This document shows positions 17,125 to 25,714 of a stretch of DNA of 64,000 nt, piece after piece. Source of the DNA: Phil1 sp040767925 (GTDB taxonomy: Bacteria > Bacillota > Clostridia > Christensenellales > CAG-138); the NCBI GenBank assembly GCA_040767925.1, contig JAXGNN010000001.1, positions 124,001 to 188,000 on the forward strand, read 5' to 3'. The notes under the pieces were generated by a model, which had not been told where the DNA came from, did no database searches, and saw only the letters and a program-made list of their open reading frames with translations. How positions within the stretch are numbered: the stretch's first letter is position 1; each line of letters opens with the position of its first letter. The position numbers and the translations under genes are program-made.

Positions 17125-18318
17125 TTGCGGCACAATGCGCTGGAAAACATCGTCGTACTCGACCTGACGAAGGTGCTCGCCGGGCCCTACTGCGGGAGCA
17201 TCCTTTCCGACTTCGGCGCCGACGTCATCAAGATCGAAACGCCCGGCACCGGCGACGACACGCGGGGCTTCGGCCCGCACCGGAACGGGGAAAGCCTCTA
17301 TTACGCCAACCTCAACCGGGGCAAACGCGGCGTCACGCTCAACCTGAAGTCCGCGGAGGGCAAGGAAATCTTCAAAAAACTCGCGGCGCGGGCGGACGTG
17401 CTCATCGAGAGCTTCCGCCCCGGCGTCATGAGCCGCCTCGGGCTCTCCTACGATGCGCTGCACGCCGAAAACCCCCGTCTGATCTACGGGGCCATCACCG
17501 GTTTCGGCGCGAACGGCCCCTATTCGGACCGCCCCGGCTACGACATCATCTCGCAGGCGATGGGCGGGCTCATGAGCATTACCGGGCAGGAAAACGATCC
17601 CCCCACCCGATCCGGCAATGCCATGGGCGACATCCTGGGCGGCATGAACCTCGCCATCGGCGTATTGACGGCGCTCCACGCCCGAAGCATCACCGGCGAA
17701 GGGCAATACGTCGACGTTTCCCTCGTGGATTCCGTCGTCGCAAGCCTCGAGCAGGCGTGGCAGCGCTTCTTCATCTCGGGCGAGGTCCCCGTCCGCCACG
17801 GCAATTCCTATGACGCCATCGCTCCTTATGATTCTTTCCAGGCGAAGGACGGCTACCTCGTCATCGGCTGCGGCAACCAGAAGCTGTTCGAGGCGTTCTG
17901 CACGCGGCTTCTCAAGCGCCCCGAGCTCATCTCGGACAGCCGCTTTTTCGACATCCCCCTTCGCATCAAGAACAACAAGGCATTCAAGGCCATCGTGGAA
18001 AGCTGGCTCGAGGAGATCACGGTTTCGGACGCGGTGGAGAGGATACTCGCCGAGGGGATCCCCGCGAGCCCCATATTCGACCTTCGCCAGATCGCGGAGG
18101 ATCCGCACATCGCAGGAGCGCGGCGGATGTTCGCCGACATCGCGCATCCGACGGCGGGCACCATCCGCCTCAACAACTCCCCGATCAAATTGAGCGAAAC
18201 GGCGGCCGAAATCCGCTTCCCCTCCCCCACCCTCGGGCAGCACAACGACGAGATCCTCTCCGCGCTGGGATATTCGGCCGAAGAGGTCGCGCGCTTCCGG
18301 GAAAACGGGGTCATCTAG
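17125..18318 (+). CDS. Class III (CaiB/BaiF-type) CoA-transferase
   Basis: Moves CoA between carboxylic acids. The protein has 397 residues with the family N-terminus VVLDLTKVLAGPYCGSILSDFGADVIKIE split across the first 38 residues, and the catalytic aspartate Asp169 in RSGNAMGDILGGM. The start is TTG four bases after the previous stop, with GGAAGGGG overlapping that stop as the ribosome site. As the last gene of the AtuA operon it probably activates the substrate acid to its CoA ester. A rho-independent terminator follows. Confidence 0.93.
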   Translation: MRHNALENIVVLDLTKVLAGPYCGSILSDFGADVIKIETPGTGDDTRGFGPHRNGESLYYANLNRGKRGVTLNLKSAEGKEIFKKLAARADVLIESFRPGVMSRLGLSYDALHAENPRLIYGAITGFGANGPYSDRPGYDIISQAMGGLMSITGQENDPPTRSGNAMGDILGGMNLAIGVLTALHARSITGEGQYVDVSLVDSVVASLEQAWQRFFISGEVPVRHGNSYDAIAPYDSFQAKDGYLVIGCGNQKLFEAFCTRLLKRPELISDSRFFDIPLRIKNNKAFKAIVESWLEEITVSDAVERILAEGIPASPIFDLRQIAEDPHIAGARRMFADIAHPTAGTIRLNNSPIKLSETAAEIRFPSPTLGQHNDEILSALGYSAEEVARFRENGVI

Positions 18319-18342
18319 AGAGCAAACAGCATTTAACGAGAA

Positions 18343-18368
18343 CAAGCGCCCGAAAAACCGGGCGCTTG
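18343..18368. terminator. Bidirectional terminator between convergent operons
   Basis: Perfect 10-bp stem (CAAGCGCCCG / CGGGCGCTTG) with a six-base AAAAAC loop. It lies between the CoA-transferase gene and the convergent amidohydrolase gene. The T-run is short on both strands, so it may only slow transcription. Confidence 0.75.
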
Positions 18369-18398
18369 CTTTATGCATGCTGATTTCGCCTTTAGCCT

Positions 18399-19511
18399 TT
18401 ACATCCGGATGAGCTGCTTGAACATCTCCACGGCGTACTCCATGACGGCGTCCGTAAAATCGTAATGGACCGTATGGAACGACGGCCTGTCCTCCCCGCC
18501 GCCGATGAAGAACAGCGCGCCGGGCGCGGCCTTCAGGAAGTGGCCGAAATCCTCCGACCCGCGCGAGGCGGGCGTCACCACGGAAGGGTAGCCGAGCGCC
18601 TTCGCCGCGGCGAACACCTTGTCCACGCTCTCCTTGTGGTTGGCCGTTTCGGGGAACGCGTCCTCGAAGGAAAAACTGCAGCCGAGGCCTTCCGCCTCCG
18701 CCTGCGAGAGCGCCTCGCGCTCGATGCGGCTTTGCAGCTCGTCCATTTCCGCCTCGAATTCGGCGCGGATGGTCAAAAGGAGCTGACCGCGGCTCGCGGC
18801 GGTGCCGAAAGCGCGCTCGCCCACGTCGAGCTGGATCACCGTGCAGAGCACCTCGCCGCGATAATGCGCGGGGTTCGCCAGCTCCTTGAGCGCGCAAACC
18901 AGGTTCGCGAGCGCGAAAGCGGGGTTTATGCCGCGTTCGGGAAGGCTCGCGTGCGTCGGCGTGCCGACCATCTCCACGATCATGCCCTTCGAGGCGTAAT
19001 TGCTCGTGCCGTAACTGCACAGGATCGCGCCCAGCGGGCGGCCGGGCACGTTGTGGTAGGCGTAGATCTCGTCGATTCCGTTTTCCGGCACGAAGCTGCG
19101 CGCGTCCCACGCGCCGTTGCCCGTTTCCTCCGCGTGCTGGAAGATCAAAAACACGTTTTTGCCCGTCTGCACCCCTTCCAGCTCGAGCCCGAGGCCGCAC
19201 AGCGCCGCCACATGGCCGTCGTGCCCGCACTTGTGGGCGACATGGGGAATTTTTGAGCGGTAGGGCACCTCGCAGAGGTCGTCGATGGGCAGCGCGTCGA
19301 AATCCGCGCGGAACGCGATGTTCTTCAAGCCCTCGCCCTCGCGGTGGACCGCGAAGAACCATTTGCCGCGGTCGTGCACCTCGAGGCTCGTGTGCGCGCG
19401 CAGGAACGCCATGAGATGCGCCCTTGTCCACACCTCGTTGTTGGAAAGCTCGGGATGTTCGTGCAGCTCGTGCCGCAGCTTTTCAATGAGAAGATAGTTT
19501 TCCTTTTTCAT
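18399..19511 (-). CDS. M20 family amidohydrolase
   Basis: Metal-dependent amide-bond hydrolase of 370 residues from the aminoacylase / N-acyl-amino-acid amidohydrolase branch. Metal ligands are visible: RADFDALPI, then KCGHDGH (Cys95, His97) and QHAEETGNGAW (His126, Glu128/129), plus a C-terminal SRGSEDFGHF with a further histidine. The Cys-Gly-His-Asp motif is typical of hydrolases that remove an acyl group from an amine. GGAGAG precedes the ATG. It is last in the HMG-CoA reductase / aconitase X operon, so the imported substrate may be an N-acyl conjugate. Confidence 0.9.
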   Translation of the reverse strand: MKKENYLLIEKLRHELHEHPELSNNEVWTRAHLMAFLRAHTSLEVHDRGKWFFAVHREGEGLKNIAFRADFDALPIDDLCEVPYRSKIPHVAHKCGHDGHVAALCGLGLELEGVQTGKNVFLIFQHAEETGNGAWDARSFVPENGIDEIYAYHNVPGRPLGAILCSYGTSNYASKGMIVEMVGTPTHASLPERGINPAFALANLVCALKELANPAHYRGEVLCTVIQLDVGERAFGTAASRGQLLLTIRAEFEAEMDELQSRIEREALSQAEAEGLGCSFSFEDAFPETANHKESVDKVFAAAKALGYPSVVTPASRGSEDFGHFLKAAPGALFFIGGGEDRPSFHTVHYDFTDAVMEYAVEMFKQLIRM

Positions 19512-19578
19512 CTTTCTCTCCGTTCATGTGCGTTCGCGGGCTTATGAAGCCCGCGATTCCCTGTCTTTATTCCTTATT

Positions 19579-20013
19579 TTACTCCGCCCGGGAGAGAATC
19601 TCAACCGTGCCCTCGGCGGGATCGACGCGGACGATGTCCCCGGTCTTAACGGCCTTGGTGATGTCGCAGTCGAACCGGTCGAGCATGGGCAGGTCGCAAT
19701 CATAGAACTTCTTTGCGAGCACGCCGCCCGTGACGGTGATGATCTCGCTCGCGTTGAAGAGGATCGCCTTGGGCGCGCATTGGGTGCGCGCGAGTTCCAG
19801 GATGATCGCGGCGCCCACCGTGGAGCCGCGCCCTTCCGGATAAATGAGGATCTTGCCCTTCATGTTCTTTTCATATAGGTCATGCCAGCGGTCGATCACG
19901 ATGCCCGTGCCCGGGTTCACGCCGCCGAAGAAGCCGAAAGGCATCGAAGATACCAGGGCTTCGCCTTCAACGATTCCGCCCTCTACGACGGTACGCCCTT
20001 TGCAGATACTCAT
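19579..20013 (-). CDS. Aconitase X small (swivel) subunit
   Basis: DUF126 / AcnX swivel-domain subunit of 144 residues, with GRTVVEGGIVEGEALVSS at the N-terminus, the loop NPGTGIVIDRWHDL, and YPEGRGSTVGA, the family's substrate-binding segment. AcnX enzymes are dehydratases; characterised members act on mevalonate-5-phosphate in archaea or on cis-3-hydroxy-L-proline in bacteria. AAAGGAG precedes the ATG. The large subunit is encoded 12 bases upstream, so the two make one enzyme. Which substrate it uses cannot be read directly; the adjacent HMG-CoA reductase favours a mevalonate-related one. Confidence 0.88.
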   Translation of the reverse strand: MSICKGRTVVEGGIVEGEALVSSMPFGFFGGVNPGTGIVIDRWHDLYEKNMKGKILIYPEGRGSTVGAAIILELARTQCAPKAILFNASEIITVTGGVLAKKFYDCDLPMLDRFDCDITKAVKTGDIVRVDPAEGTVEILSRAE

Positions 20014-20025
20014 AGCTTTCTCCTT

Positions 20026-21267
20026 TCACGCAACGACATGTCCCGCGACCGCGGCTTCCACGCATTCCCCCGTGCCGCCAAAAAGCATCTCCGTGCCGCA
20101 TTCCATGGGGCCGTAATGCACGCACTTGCCGGAATCGGTCATCATCACCTTGAAGCCCCACTCGCGGATGGGGGAAATGATCATGCAGGTCTCCGCGCGG
20201 AAGGTGACGCCCGCATCCTCGAGCTCCTTGCGGATGCCCATCTTTTCCGCCATGGCGATGGCCGCGGAGTTGGCGTAAATCCAGAACGCGACGTTGGGGC
20301 TGACCTTGCGGCCGTTGAGCAGCCGGTGCACCTTGACGATCTCGTTGATCGTGTAGTGCGGGCAGCCGAGCGCCACGATGTCCACGTCCCGGCCCTTGTG
20401 CGTGTTCATCTTCGCGCGAACGTCGAGAAGGTCCTGCTCGCTCAGCTCGACCACCTGCGAAGGCGTTTTGCCGCCGAAGGCGGCCTCCACCGTGGGAGCC
20501 TCCGGCGTAACGCCCACGACGTGCAGCAGCGCGACCGAGCCGGATGCCGCCGCGGCGGCGCAAAGGGATTTCATGTTTTCCGACACGGGCTCGCCCTTCA
20601 CGCCGTTGACGACGCCGATGCGGTTGCCCAGAAGCCTGCCGAGGTAGAAGCCCAGCGCGGGATATTCCCAATCCTTGAGCGGGCGCTCGAGGTTCAGGTT
20701 CACGAGCACGTCCCCGCGGCGGTTTTCAGCGAGATGCAGCCCGACCTCGGGCGCTTTTCCGAGGATGCCGCAGCAGATATCGACGATGGCGGACTGGCGG
20801 TTGGTCCTTGCGCCGAGGACCGTGTTGACAAAAGCGACCGCGCTCGACTCCGACCAGGCCACGTTCTCGCCGAAGCGGGGCATGTTGAAGCCGTAATACG
20901 GCGTGCAGGTCCACACGGGGATGACGCCGATGCGCATAACGGCCTTCTCGAGCCTCTGCTGCATGACGGCGTAGTCCTCCGGGGTCTTCGCGCCGCGCCA
21001 GTCCTCCGCGTCCATGCCGTAGGGGTCGATGGTCGTGGGCACGGTGAACTTCGCGCCCATGTCGGCGATCTTCTCCGCGGCGACGACGCCCGCCTCGAAA
21101 GCGCTCTTATACGCATGCAGAACCAGGTGCACGCTGCTGATGGGGATCAGCCTCTCCGCCCCGGAGCCCTGCGCGACCTTCACGAGGATCTCCATGGCAA
21201 ATTGCCGCGCTTCGCCTTCTTTTCCGTCCAGGATGGCCTGTTCTTCCGGTGTGAGTTTCAGCGACAT
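20026..21267 (-). CDS. Aconitase X large (catalytic) subunit
   Basis: DUF521 / AcnX catalytic subunit of 413 residues, expected to bind an iron-sulfur cluster and add or remove water. Family segments include ISSVHLVLHAYKSAFEAG, VWTCTPYYGFNMPRFGE followed by WSESSAVAFVNTVLGARTNR, DICCGILGKAPEVG, ALGCPHYTINEI and MTDSGKCVHYGP, with the conserved cysteines present. MSLKLTPEEQ is chosen as the start because AAAGGAG lies eight bases upstream. It sits between HMG-CoA reductase and the small subunit. Confidence 0.9.
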   Translation of the reverse strand: MSLKLTPEEQAILDGKEGEARQFAMEILVKVAQGSGAERLIPISSVHLVLHAYKSAFEAGVVAAEKIADMGAKFTVPTTIDPYGMDAEDWRGAKTPEDYAVMQQRLEKAVMRIGVIPVWTCTPYYGFNMPRFGENVAWSESSAVAFVNTVLGARTNRQSAIVDICCGILGKAPEVGLHLAENRRGDVLVNLNLERPLKDWEYPALGFYLGRLLGNRIGVVNGVKGEPVSENMKSLCAAAAASGSVALLHVVGVTPEAPTVEAAFGGKTPSQVVELSEQDLLDVRAKMNTHKGRDVDIVALGCPHYTINEIVKVHRLLNGRKVSPNVAFWIYANSAAIAMAEKMGIRKELEDAGVTFRAETCMIISPIREWGFKVMMTDSGKCVHYGPMECGTEMLFGGTGECVEAAVAGHVVA

Positions 21268-21300
21268 GGTAAGCACTCCTTTCATGATGTTCGCGTATTT

Positions 21301-22563
21301 TCAGGCGCCGAATTCCTTCATCAATTGCCTGGCGTAATCCGCGTTGATGTTCTTCTCCTCGATCATCCTCTTCACGATGCGCTCCGACATTTCGCCCGTC
21401 GCGCCGATGGCGGAGACGATGTTGCGCGCGTGCAGCGACATATGGCCGCGCTGTATGCCCTCGCTCGCGAGCGCGCGAAGCGCCGCGAGGTTCTGCGCGA
21501 GCCCGAGGGAAGCGTAAACTTCCGCCATTTCCCGGGTGCTCTTAACGCCGAGTATTTTGACCGCGACCTGCGCCGCGGGGTGCACCTTGGTCGCCCCGCC
21601 CACGAGGCCGACCGCCATGGGCATCTCGAGGGAGCCGCAGAGGTTGCCCTCCCCGTCCTTCTCCCAGCGGGAAAGCGGTTTATACTGGCCGGAGATCGCT
21701 GCGTACGCGTGCGCGCCGGATTCGATGGCGCGCGTGTCGTTGCCCGTGGCGGCGATCGCCGCGCTGATGCCGTTCATGATGCCCTTGTTGTGCGTCGCCG
21801 CGCGGAAGGGGTCCGCGGCCGCGAAACGGTACGCCTTGACGATGCCGTCCACCACGTCCTCGCCGCCGACGGCTTCCTTGGCGATGGTCACGCGCGCCCG
21901 CGCGAGGCGGTGCACCGCGAGGTTGGAGAGGATGCGCAGATATACCTTACCGCCCGTGACGCCCTCGAGGAAGGGCGCGACGGTTTCCGCCATGGTGTTG
22001 ACGCAGTTGGCGCCCATGGCGTCGAGCGTGTCCACCAAGAGGTGCACGACGAGCATGTCGCCCTCCTCCGAGGGGACGACGCGCACCTCGATATCCCGCG
22101 CGCCGCCGCCGAACTTCACGAGCACAGGGTCCTTCTCGTTGCAGATGGCGAGTATCTTCTCCCTATTCTCATAGACGCTCATCCGCGCGAAGTTCGGGTT
22201 GGGGACGCCCAGAATCTGCACCTGCGCGATCATGATGGAGCCCGTGTAGCTCGCGAAGAAGCCGCCCGTGCTGTGGGCCATCTTCGCCGCGTTGCTGGCG
22301 GCCGCCACCACCGAGGGCTCCTCGACCACCATGGGGATGAGATGTTCCCTACCGTTCACGACGAAGTTGAGGGCGACGCCCATGGGCAGCGCGTAGCCGC
22401 CGATGACGTTCTCGATCATGTGGTCGGCCACGTTCATGCTGATGTTGCCCGTTTGAAGAAGGATCTGCTTTTCCTCCTCCGTCAGCCCCGCGAACTCGGC
22501 GACCTCGTTGAGGCGCTGCTCCGGCGAAAGCTTATAGAAGCCGGAATACTGGTTGGTCCGCAT
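21301..22563 (-). CDS. mvaA: Class II HMG-CoA reductase, degradative type
   Basis: Interconverts mevalonate and HMG-CoA. The 420 residues match the class II enzymes of mevalonate-degrading bacteria closely: ENVIGGYALPMGVALNF, the EEPSVVAA glutamate (Glu81/82), DAMGANCVNTMAE (181-193), THNKGIMNGI (Lys260), GNDTRAIESGAHAYA (Asp276) and EGIQRGHMSLHARN (His374). All catalytic residues are present. GGGGGAAAAG precedes the ATG. Class II enzymes also serve biosynthesis in some Firmicutes, but here the genes around it encode importer, amidohydrolase and aconitase X, and no mevalonate kinase, so a catabolic direction is favoured. Coenzyme preference is not resolved. Confidence 0.95.
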   Translation of the reverse strand: MRTNQYSGFYKLSPEQRLNEVAEFAGLTEEEKQILLQTGNISMNVADHMIENVIGGYALPMGVALNFVVNGREHLIPMVVEEPSVVAAASNAAKMAHSTGGFFASYTGSIMIAQVQILGVPNPNFARMSVYENREKILAICNEKDPVLVKFGGGARDIEVRVVPSEEGDMLVVHLLVDTLDAMGANCVNTMAETVAPFLEGVTGGKVYLRILSNLAVHRLARARVTIAKEAVGGEDVVDGIVKAYRFAAADPFRAATHNKGIMNGISAAIAATGNDTRAIESGAHAYAAISGQYKPLSRWEKDGEGNLCGSLEMPMAVGLVGGATKVHPAAQVAVKILGVKSTREMAEVYASLGLAQNLAALRALASEGIQRGHMSLHARNIVSAIGATGEMSERIVKRMIEEKNINADYARQLMKEFGA

Positions 22564-22581
22564 ACTTTTCCCCCTTTTTAT

Positions 22582-23715
22582 TCAGTCTTTTTTATATGGA
22601 ACGTAATCGAAATCGAAGCCGAATACCCTTGGGCCGAACACCTCGATCGCCTTGTCGCACATATAGAACGGGTCGGAGGGGTTCGTGACGATGCCCACGG
22701 GCTCCCCTTCCTTCAGGAACGTGTTGAGGACGGGCGTGCCGGTCTCATAGTTGACGATGGTGATCAGATCGGGGCTGGTGGTCACGGGCACGCCGTCGAC
22801 CCAGAGGATGTGGTTTTCGTTCTTGAACCAGATCTTAAAGTCCTTGCCCGCGTATTCGCCCTCGCCCTCAATATGATACGTGCCCCAGTAATACCCGTCC
22901 GCATCCCGGGTGCTGATGCTGTGCAATATGCCCTTGCCGACGACCCTGCCCCCGGACGCCTTTGCGGCGGCTTCCAACGGATCCTGCCCGTTCTCCACGG
23001 CGCGGTTGATGGCGCTGCCGACGCTCCAGGCCCTCGAAAGCGAATAGGGAATCAGAATCTCCTTGACCTCGCGCCCGGTCATGGCGTACGCCGCCTCGGC
23101 CATCTCGCCGTAGGACGCCTGGCTGAGGAACTTGCCGATACGCTCCATCGCCTTGTAACCCGCGCTCTTCACCGTGATGTTGCTGTTCCCCCAGGAATCG
23201 AAATAGACGGCGGGCAGGCAGTCCCGCCCCTGCATCGCCCGCGGCCCCTGCGTCATTTCCGGCACCGCGCGGCCGACGGGGTCGCCGTCGAGCACGGACA
23301 GGCCCATCATATAGCCCGCCGCCATGCAGCAGGCGGTGTTGGATCCGCCTGGCTCCACGATGACGAGGCCCGCCATCTTCTTGCCGAGGTATTCCTCGAG
23401 CGTGCGCACGGCGCCGATGAGCATCTCCTCGAGCTTATACTTGCGCTCGGTATAGCCGCCGCGCTCCATTTCCCTGAGTACTTCCTCGGTTTTGGGCGCG
23501 ATGCTGCCCATGAAGAACGCGCTGCAATAGATCGCGTCGTCGTCGATGTCCTCGGGGCGCGTGAGCGTGATGTCGTAGCCCTGTTCGAGGCATTTGTTGA
23601 GAGAGACGCGGCCGACGGCCGTGTTTCCCCCGCCGCCCGTCCCGTAGAACGCGCAGCCGGTGAGAAAGTCTTCGATGTCCTGCTTGGTCTTAAGCCTGAA
23701 TTCCTTGTACTCCAT
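22582..23715 (-). CDS. DUF917 family protein
   Basis: Protein of 377 residues from the DUF917 family, sometimes annotated as hydantoinase-like because it is found with such enzymes. The N-terminus TKQDIEDFLTGCAFYGTGGGG is typical, followed by GLVIVEPGGSNTACCM. No catalytic mechanism is established for the family. It follows the last ABC transporter gene by three bases, with AAAGGG spanning the junction, and precedes HMG-CoA reductase, so it belongs to the same pathway, perhaps for an early step on the imported compound. Confidence 0.82.
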   Translation of the reverse strand: MEYKEFRLKTKQDIEDFLTGCAFYGTGGGGNTAVGRVSLNKCLEQGYDITLTRPEDIDDDAIYCSAFFMGSIAPKTEEVLREMERGGYTERKYKLEEMLIGAVRTLEEYLGKKMAGLVIVEPGGSNTACCMAAGYMMGLSVLDGDPVGRAVPEMTQGPRAMQGRDCLPAVYFDSWGNSNITVKSAGYKAMERIGKFLSQASYGEMAEAAYAMTGREVKEILIPYSLSRAWSVGSAINRAVENGQDPLEAAAKASGGRVVGKGILHSISTRDADGYYWGTYHIEGEGEYAGKDFKIWFKNENHILWVDGVPVTTSPDLITIVNYETGTPVLNTFLKEGEPVGIVTNPSDPFYMCDKAIEVFGPRVFGFDFDYVPYKKD

Positions 23716-23718
23716 CTC

Positions 23719-24705
23719 TTACCCTTTCATTTCGCACAGATGGCATCTTACCATGTGCTCGCTCATAATTTCTATCATCGTAGGATCCTCCGCGAGGCAC
23801 CTGTCGAACGCGAAGGGGCAACGCGTGTTGAAACTGCAGCCCGCGGGCACGTTGACGGGGCTCGGAATCTCGCCGCGGGAGGCGATGCGCTCCGGCCTGT
23901 AAGCCTCCTCCTCCTTGCTGACGACGGGGATGGAGGAAAGCAGCATCTTCGTATACGGGTGGCGCGGGTTGCGGAAAAAGTCCTCGGTAGGCGCGATCTC
24001 CGCGATTTTGCCAAGATACATGATCGCTACGCGGCTGGCCACGTTGCGCATCAGGCTCAGGTCATGGGTAATAAACAGATAGGAAAGCTGCATCTCCTTT
24101 TGCAGGCGCAGCAGCGTATTGATGATCTTCGCCTGCACGGACACGTCCAAAGCGCTCGTGGGCTCGTCGAGCACGACGAGCGTCGGGTTGGTCGCAAGCG
24201 CGCGGGCGATCGCCACCATCTGCCTTTCGCCTCCCCCCAGCGCCGCGGGATATTTGAACATGTACTCGTAGGGCAGCTCCACCAGATCCATCAGGCGAGC
24301 TACGTACTTGACGTAATCCTTCGGCTCGCAGATGTTGTGGATCTTCAGCGGCAACTCGAGGATCTTATAGACCGTGCGCTTGGGGTTGAGCGAGGTGCCC
24401 GGGTCCTGGAAGACGATTTGAATTTCCTTTTTGAGGCGGAGCGGGCGCTCTTTGAGGAGCATGCCGATCTCCTGCCCCTTAAACTGGATGGAGCCGCTCG
24501 TGGGGCTGTACATGCCCACCACGTCGTACGCTACGGTGCTTTTTCCGGAGCCGGATTCGCCCACGAGTCCGAGCGTCTCGCCGGGCTTAAGGGAGAAACT
24601 GACGCCGTCGATCGCCTTGACGAACAGCTCCTTCTTCCCCTTCGACTTGACGGGGAAGTATTTCTTCAAATCTTTAACGACAAGAATGTCTTTATTGTCC
24701 ATCAT
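23719..24705 (-). CDS. Peptide-type ABC importer ATPase (OppF/DppF-like)
   Basis: ATP-binding subunit of 328 residues: Walker A GESGSGKS, Q-loop VFQDPGTSLNP, Walker B VVLDEP, and the C-terminal oligopeptide-transporter extension with GCSFNTRCPFAFDRC. The ABC signature reads ALGGGERQ where LSGGQ or LSGGE is usual; the substituted serine is unusual but tolerated in some members. Its ATG overlaps the stop of the partner ATPase gene. With that partner it powers the importer encoded upstream. Confidence 0.95.
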   Translation of the reverse strand: MMDNKDILVVKDLKKYFPVKSKGKKELFVKAIDGVSFSLKPGETLGLVGESGSGKSTVAYDVVGMYSPTSGSIQFKGQEIGMLLKERPLRLKKEIQIVFQDPGTSLNPKRTVYKILELPLKIHNICEPKDYVKYVARLMDLVELPYEYMFKYPAALGGGERQMVAIARALATNPTLVVLDEPTSALDVSVQAKIINTLLRLQKEMQLSYLFITHDLSLMRNVASRVAIMYLGKIAEIAPTEDFFRNPRHPYTKMLLSSIPVVSKEEEAYRPERIASRGEIPSPVNVPAGCSFNTRCPFAFDRCLAEDPTMIEIMSEHMVRCHLCEMKG

Positions 24706-25709
24706 TCGCTCATACCTCGCTCGTAAAGATAGCAGGCAACATAATGGCCCGGCCGCGCCTCATACATCGTCGGCATGGCCTCGTGGCAGCGCGGCATCAC
24801 GTGGGCGCAGCGCGGCGCGAAGCGGCAACCCGTGGGCGGTTCGAAATAATTCGGCAGATGGCCGGGAATACCGGATGCGATGCCGCCGCCCGAAAGCTTG
24901 GGGATGCAGCCCATGAGGCCCTGCGCGTAAGGATGCAGGCAACCCTGGAAGAGCTCCTCCGAGGTCGCGGTTTCGACCATGTTGCCCGCGTACATCACGT
25001 AGATGCGGTCCGCCACCTCGCGCGCGACGCCCAGCGAGTGGGTGATGAGGATGAGCGCGCTCTTCTTCTCCTCCACGCGCTGCTTGAGGATCTTCAGCAC
25101 CTGATCCTGGATCGTCACGTCGAGGTTGGTCGTCGGCTCGTCCGCGATGACGAGGTCCCTCGGCGTCGCGAGCGACATCGCGATACAGATGCGCTGCCGC
25201 ATGCCGCCGGAAAGCTGGAAGGGATAGTTGCCCATCAGCCGTTCGGGATCGGGCAGAGCGGTCTCCCTGAGCGCGGCGATCGTGCACGCGCGCTGCACCT
25301 CGGGGTCGCGGGCGTTCTCGATGCCCGAATACCGGATCACCTCGCCCATCTGCACGCCGATGGTGAACACCGGGTTCAAAGAGGCGATCGGGTCCTGGAA
25401 GATCACGGAGATGCCGCTCGCGCGCAGCTTTTTGATCTCCTTTTCGTGCATCTTCAGGGAATTCTTGCCCCTGAAGTAGATTTCCCCCCTGTCGATGCGC
25501 GCCTGCTTAGCGAGGATGTGCGCGATGGCGTTGACCGTGGTGGTCTTGCCGCAGCCGGTCTCGCCCACGATGGCGATTTTCTCCTTCTGCCGGACATACA
25601 GGTTCACGCCGTTGAGCACCTTGGCGTAGCCCTTGAAGGTGCGGAAGGAGATGAACAGGTCCCGCACGTCCACAACGCGATTTTCTTCTATTTTCTGATT
25701 CATACTCAT
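24702..25709 (-). CDS. Peptide-type ABC importer ATPase (OppD/DppD-like)
   Basis: ATP-binding subunit of 335 residues: Walker A GETGCGKTT, Q-loop IFQDPIASLNP, signature QLSGGMRQR, Walker B VIADEP, and a C-terminal Cys cluster (GCRFAPRCAHVMPRC) of the oligopeptide family. The start MSMNQKIEENR is fixed by GGAG eight bases upstream, just after the permease stop; a longer open frame upstream is a shadow of the permease gene. Confidence 0.95.
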   Translation of the reverse strand: MSMNQKIEENRVVDVRDLFISFRTFKGYAKVLNGVNLYVRQKEKIAIVGETGCGKTTTVNAIAHILAKQARIDRGEIYFRGKNSLKMHEKEIKKLRASGISVIFQDPIASLNPVFTIGVQMGEVIRYSGIENARDPEVQRACTIAALRETALPDPERLMGNYPFQLSGGMRQRICIAMSLATPRDLVIADEPTTNLDVTIQDQVLKILKQRVEEKKSALILITHSLGVAREVADRIYVMYAGNMVETATSEELFQGCLHPYAQGLMGCIPKLSGGGIASGIPGHLPNYFEPPTGCRFAPRCAHVMPRCHEAMPTMYEARPGHYVACYLYERGMSE

Positions 25710-25714
25710 ACCTA

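Noticed and set aside
19882..24726. A plus-strand open frame of about 1,600 codons opposite the HMG-CoA reductase and DUF917 genes
   Set aside because: It mirrors real minus-strand genes with clear motifs and ribosome sites. Its translation is Arg/His/Ala-rich with no domain, as expected from GC-rich antisense.
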